Shown here in pieces: positions 33,105-35,685 of a DNA stretch of 35,685 nt. The stretch's first letter is position 1. Each line of letters begins with the position of its first letter. Location: the NCBI GenBank assembly GCA_017743475.1, contig JAGHYV010000051.1, forward strand, positions 1 through 35,685, read 5' to 3'. This DNA comes from Roseiflexus sp. (GTDB taxonomy: Bacteria; Chloroflexota; Chloroflexia; Chloroflexales; Roseiflexaceae). The notes beneath the pieces were generated by a model that was not told the origin of the DNA, did no database searches, and worked only from the letters and a program-made list of their open reading frames with translations. Made by a program: the position numbers and the translations under genes.

Positions 33105-35685
33105 ATGACAATGACAATGGAACCTCTCTTTGCTGCCCTTGCCGAAGCCGTCTTCAGCTCCCTGCTCCAGGAAAGTGGCCTGGCGGAGCGCACCCGCGCC
33201 GCCCTCGGTCTCGACCCGACGCGCCGCGCCTTCCAGACCGCGCTGGCACGGGCATACACTGTCTTCGCCCGCCACTACCCGGAATGGACGACAACCCTCT
33301 TCGATCAACCGTTTCTCACCAGTCCAACCGTCGTTCCGCTGCTGGCTGAACTGCTCACCCGCCGCGGTCAACCGGACCCGGCGCACCTGGCGCGTCTGTT
33401 CGCCGCACACCTCGGGCATCCCGACCCCGACCGCTGGGAACGGCTGGGTGATGCCACCCGCGCCGCCGCCGACTTTTTGACCTGGCTGGAGGGCGAACTG
33501 GCACGCCAGGACGCTCTGCAACCCCTCTTCGACAGCCGTGCGCTGGAGCGCATTGCCGAACACACCGGGGCCATTCGCCGGGCGCTAGAAGCGCTGGCGC
33601 ACAACCGGCAAACGGCAGCCGACCTCGATCTCCTGCGGCAGGCGCTGCGCGATGGTCAGATCACGCTGGCGACCGGCAATCGCGCCGTGGCTCTCGGTAG
33701 CAGCGCCGACAGCGCGGTCATCGTTACTGGCGACGGCAATATCGTTCAGGTGCTGAATGTCCAACAGCGCACCGACCTGGAGCGCCTGCTGACCACCCGC
33801 CGTTATAACCTCCCCTCGCTGCCGGAGCACTATGTCCTGCGTGAAGCAGACCTGGAACGGCTGCGGCAGGCGCTGCTGAACAATGGCGCCGTTGCCCTGG
33901 GCATTGTCGGCGTGAAGGGCATGGGTGGCATTGGCAAGTCGGTGCTGGCTGCTGCCCTGGCCCGTGATCTTGCCGTGCAGGCCGCCTTTCCCGATGGCAT
34001 CGTCTGGCTGCCCATCGGTCGCGAGCCAAACCTGCCCGCCCGCCAGGAAGAACTCTACCTCTTTCTGACCGGTCAGCGCGAGAACTTTCGCGACGCGATC
34101 CAGGGCCGCAGCTTCTTGAGCGTTGCACTGGAGGGCAAGACCTGCCTGGTGATCCTGGACGACGTCTGGGACTCCAGCCACACCGAAGCCTTTCCCGTGG
34201 TGACCGGTTCGGCGACCCGTTACCTGATCACCACCCGTAACGCCGAGGTCTTGCAGACGCTCAACGCGCCCACCGTTTCGCTGGACGTACTCAGCCCGGA
34301 TCAGGCATTGAGTCTGCTGGCCGATTGGACCGGGCAACCCGTTACGAATCTGCCATCGATAGCCTGCGAGGTAGCGCGGGAGTGTGGCTACCTGCCGCTG
34401 GCGCTGGCGATGGTAGGCGCCTTCGTTCGCCAGAACCCCGAAAGCTGGGAGCGGGCGCTGCACCGCTTGCGGAACACTGACCTGGAGAAACTCCGCCGCC
34501 TCTTCCCCGGCTACGAGCACCCCACCCTGCTGGCGGCGCTGGAGGTGAGCGTGGATGCGTTGCCGAAGGACGCCTGCACCCGCTACCTGGATCTGGCCGT
34601 CTTCCCTGAAGAGGCTGCCATCCCGCTCCCCGTGCTGCACGCCTTCTGGCAACCGCTGGGGCTAGATGATGATGACGTGTTCGACCTGGCGGAGACCTTT
34701 GTGAACCGCTCGCTGGCCCGCCGCGATGAGGACGGCCACCTGCGCCTGCACGACCTGCAGCACGACTATCTGCGCGCCTGCGCGGGAGCGAACCTGCCCG
34801 TCCTGCACCGTCGCTTCCTGCTCGCCTGCGCCCGGAGTTTCCTGGGCGCCTCCGGTGAGACGCTGGAAGGGCTGCCCTGGCATCGGCTGCCATCGCAACC
34901 CAACTACCTGTGGGATCGGCTGGTCTATCATCACCTACAGGCTGGCGCCTGGGACGCCATCTATGCCCTGCTGACCGATTTCGACTTCCTGGAAGCGCGC
35001 TGCCGGGCGACGACCGTCTTCGAGCTGGAAGCCGATTACCGACTGGCGCTGAACGCCTGGCCGCAGGAAGATACCGCACGGCGCGAGGTGCTGTCCGCTT
35101 TCGAGGAGCGCCTGCGCCTGGAAGCCTCGCGCATTGCCCAGGCGCCCGAATGGTTCTTCCCCGCTCTCTACAACCATCTGCGCTGGCTAGATGCACCGGA
35201 TGGTGGTCCCCTGCATCGGCTGTGCGACACTGCTGCATCCCACCGCACGAATTACCTGCGCTCCCGCCTCGACCCGCGGCCCGAACCGCCGCTCTGGCTG
35301 CGCTCCCTGGAAGGACATACGGATTGGGTGCGGGCCGTGGCGGTCAGCCCCGACGGGCGCACCATCGTCAGCGGCTCTGATGACCGCACGGTGAAGGTGT
35401 GGGAGGCGGAAAGCGGGCGCCTGCTGCGCTCCCTGGAAGGACATACGGGTTCGGTGCTGGCCGTGGCGGTCAGCCCCGACGGGCGCACCATCGTCAGCGG
35501 CTCGGATGACCGCACGGTGAAGGTGTGGGAGGCGGAAAGCGGGCGCCTGCTGCGCTCCCTGGAAGGACATACGGGTTCGGTGCTGGCCGTGGCGGTCAGC
35601 CCCGACGGGCGCACCATCGTCAGCGGCTCGGATGACCGCACGGTGAAGGTGTGGGAGGCGGAAAGCGGGCGCCTGCTGCGCTCCC
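33105..35685 (+). CDS. NB-ARC/STAND ATPase with C-terminal WD40 array (partial, runs off the window)
   Basis: Open to the window end (860 codons, 3' end missing). An N-terminal helical domain of no recognised family (about 1-150) is followed by a short motif [20 protein letters not shown] (near 193-213) of the kind found before NTPase domains of bacterial conflict proteins. The NB-ARC ATPase has P-loop [14 protein letters not shown] (269-282), Walker [10 protein letters not shown] (348-356), [10 protein letters not shown], and [13 protein letters not shown] as the GLPLA motif. A helical region follows (~520-730). WD40 repeats begin at 732 as SLEGHT...[20 protein letters not shown], with four DNA units of 126 bp. 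It is likely a STAND-type sensor that oligomerises on ligand and activates an effector. The ATG at 33105, 33111 or 33117 is possible. No good ribosome binding site is seen. It is in its own transcription unit after fdhD. Confidence 0.88.
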   Translation, partial: MTMTMEPLFAALAEAVFSSLLQESGLAERTRAALGLDPTRRAFQTALARAYTVFARHYPEWTTTLFDQPFLTSPTVVPLLAELLTRRGQPDPAHLARLFAAHLGHPDPDRWERLGDATRAAADFLTWLEGELARQDALQPLFDSRALERIAEHTGAIRRALEALAHNRQTAADLDLLRQALRDGQITLATGNRAVALGSSADSAVIVTGDGNIVQVLNVQQRTDLERLLTTRRYNLPSLPEHYVLREADLERLRQALLNNGAVALGIVGVKGMGGIGKSVLAAALARDLAVQAAFPDGIVWLPIGREPNLPARQEELYLFLTGQRENFRDAIQGRSFLSVALEGKTCLVILDDVWDSSHTEAFPVVTGSATRYLITTRNAEVLQTLNAPTVSLDVLSPDQALSLLADWTGQPVTNLPSIACEVARECGYLPLALAMVGAFVRQNPESWERALHRLRNTDLEKLRRLFPGYEHPTLLAALEVSVDALPKDACTRYLDLAVFPEEAAIPLPVLHAFWQPLGLDDDDVFDLAETFVNRSLARRDEDGHLRLHDLQHDYLRACAGANLPVLHRRFLLACARSFLGASGETLEGLPWHRLPSQPNYLWDRLVYHHLQAGAWDAIYALLTDFDFLEARCRATTVFELEADYRLALNAWPQEDTARREVLSAFEERLRLEASRIAQAPEWFFPALYNHLRWLDAPDGGPLHRLCDTAASHRTNYLRSRLDPRPEPPLWLRSLEGHTDWVRAVAVSPDGRTIVSGSDDRTVKVWEAESGRLLRSLEGHTGSVLAVAVSPDGRTIVSGSDDRTVKVWEAESGRLLRSLEGHTGSVLAVAVSPDGRTIVSGSDDRTVKVWEAESGRLLRS
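35298..35685 (+). repeat. 126-bp near-identical WD40-encoding tandem repeats
   Basis: Units start at 35298, 35424, 35550 and 35676 (the last cut by the window). Units two and three are identical over all 126 bases, and unit one differs at only about five bases. Each encodes one 42-residue WD40 repeat. Such DNA-level identity implies recent unequal exchange or gene conversion and is not typical of old WD40 arrays. Confidence 0.95.

Noticed and set aside
35187-35641. Minus-strand frames over the WD40 repeats
   Set aside because: Antisense readings of the 126-bp repeats. Their own repetition follows from the plus-strand gene.

Overview
The window looks like a chromosomal segment of a filamentous anoxygenic phototroph of the Chloroflexota, most probably Roseiflexus. 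This is inferred from gene content and not from any search. The evidence is a complete six-gene Alternative Complex III (ACIII) operon with a five-heme ActA, a CtaA heme A synthase close by, an ABA4-like membrane protein, mostly Chloroflexota-type single-gene layouts, and abundant dispersed intergenic repeats.

Layout. (i) 1-1229: a decayed pstB 3' end followed by about 1 kb of non-coding, repeat-rich DNA. (ii) 1230-3477: a minus-strand acyl-CoA dehydrogenase with a small secreted DUF6174-like protein, divergent from a short DUF542-like gene. (iii) 3892-11708: the minus-strand act operon in the order actA-actB-actC-actD-actE-actF, encoding the quinol:electron-acceptor oxidoreductase that replaces cytochrome bc1. 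(iv) 12301-15872: arginase, an ABA4-like protein, ctaA (heme A for the terminal oxidase, functionally linked to ACIII) and an unrecognised small gene. (v) 16276-19613: a translationally coupled pair made of a small protein and a membrane-anchored VirD4/TraG-like P-loop ATPase, followed by an HU gene and a solitary TRAP-type substrate-binding lipoprotein. (vi) 22517-27890: a minus-strand cluster cvpA-mutS2-LysM protein-ycxB-like, followed by a LysM polysaccharide deacetylase. (vii) 28205-33008: a winged-helix regulator with a CPBP membrane protease, divergent from a YdeP/FdhF-type molybdopterin oxidoreductase and fdhD. (viii) 33105-end: a large STAND ATPase (NB-ARC type) with an unassigned N-terminal domain and a C-terminal WD40 array of nearly identical 126-bp DNA repeats. 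It runs off the window.

How the parts work together. ACIII oxidises menaquinol and reduces a periplasmic carrier, and CtaA supplies heme A to the oxidase downstream. FdhD delivers sulfur to the molybdenum cofactor of its neighbour. CvpA, LysM and deacetylase proteins point to the envelope, while MutS2 acts on ribosomes or recombination. The STAND-WD40 gene is the best candidate for a conflict or defence system, and the orphan conjugation-like ATPase pair is the second. No rRNA, tRNA, CRISPR array or complete insertion sequence was recognised.
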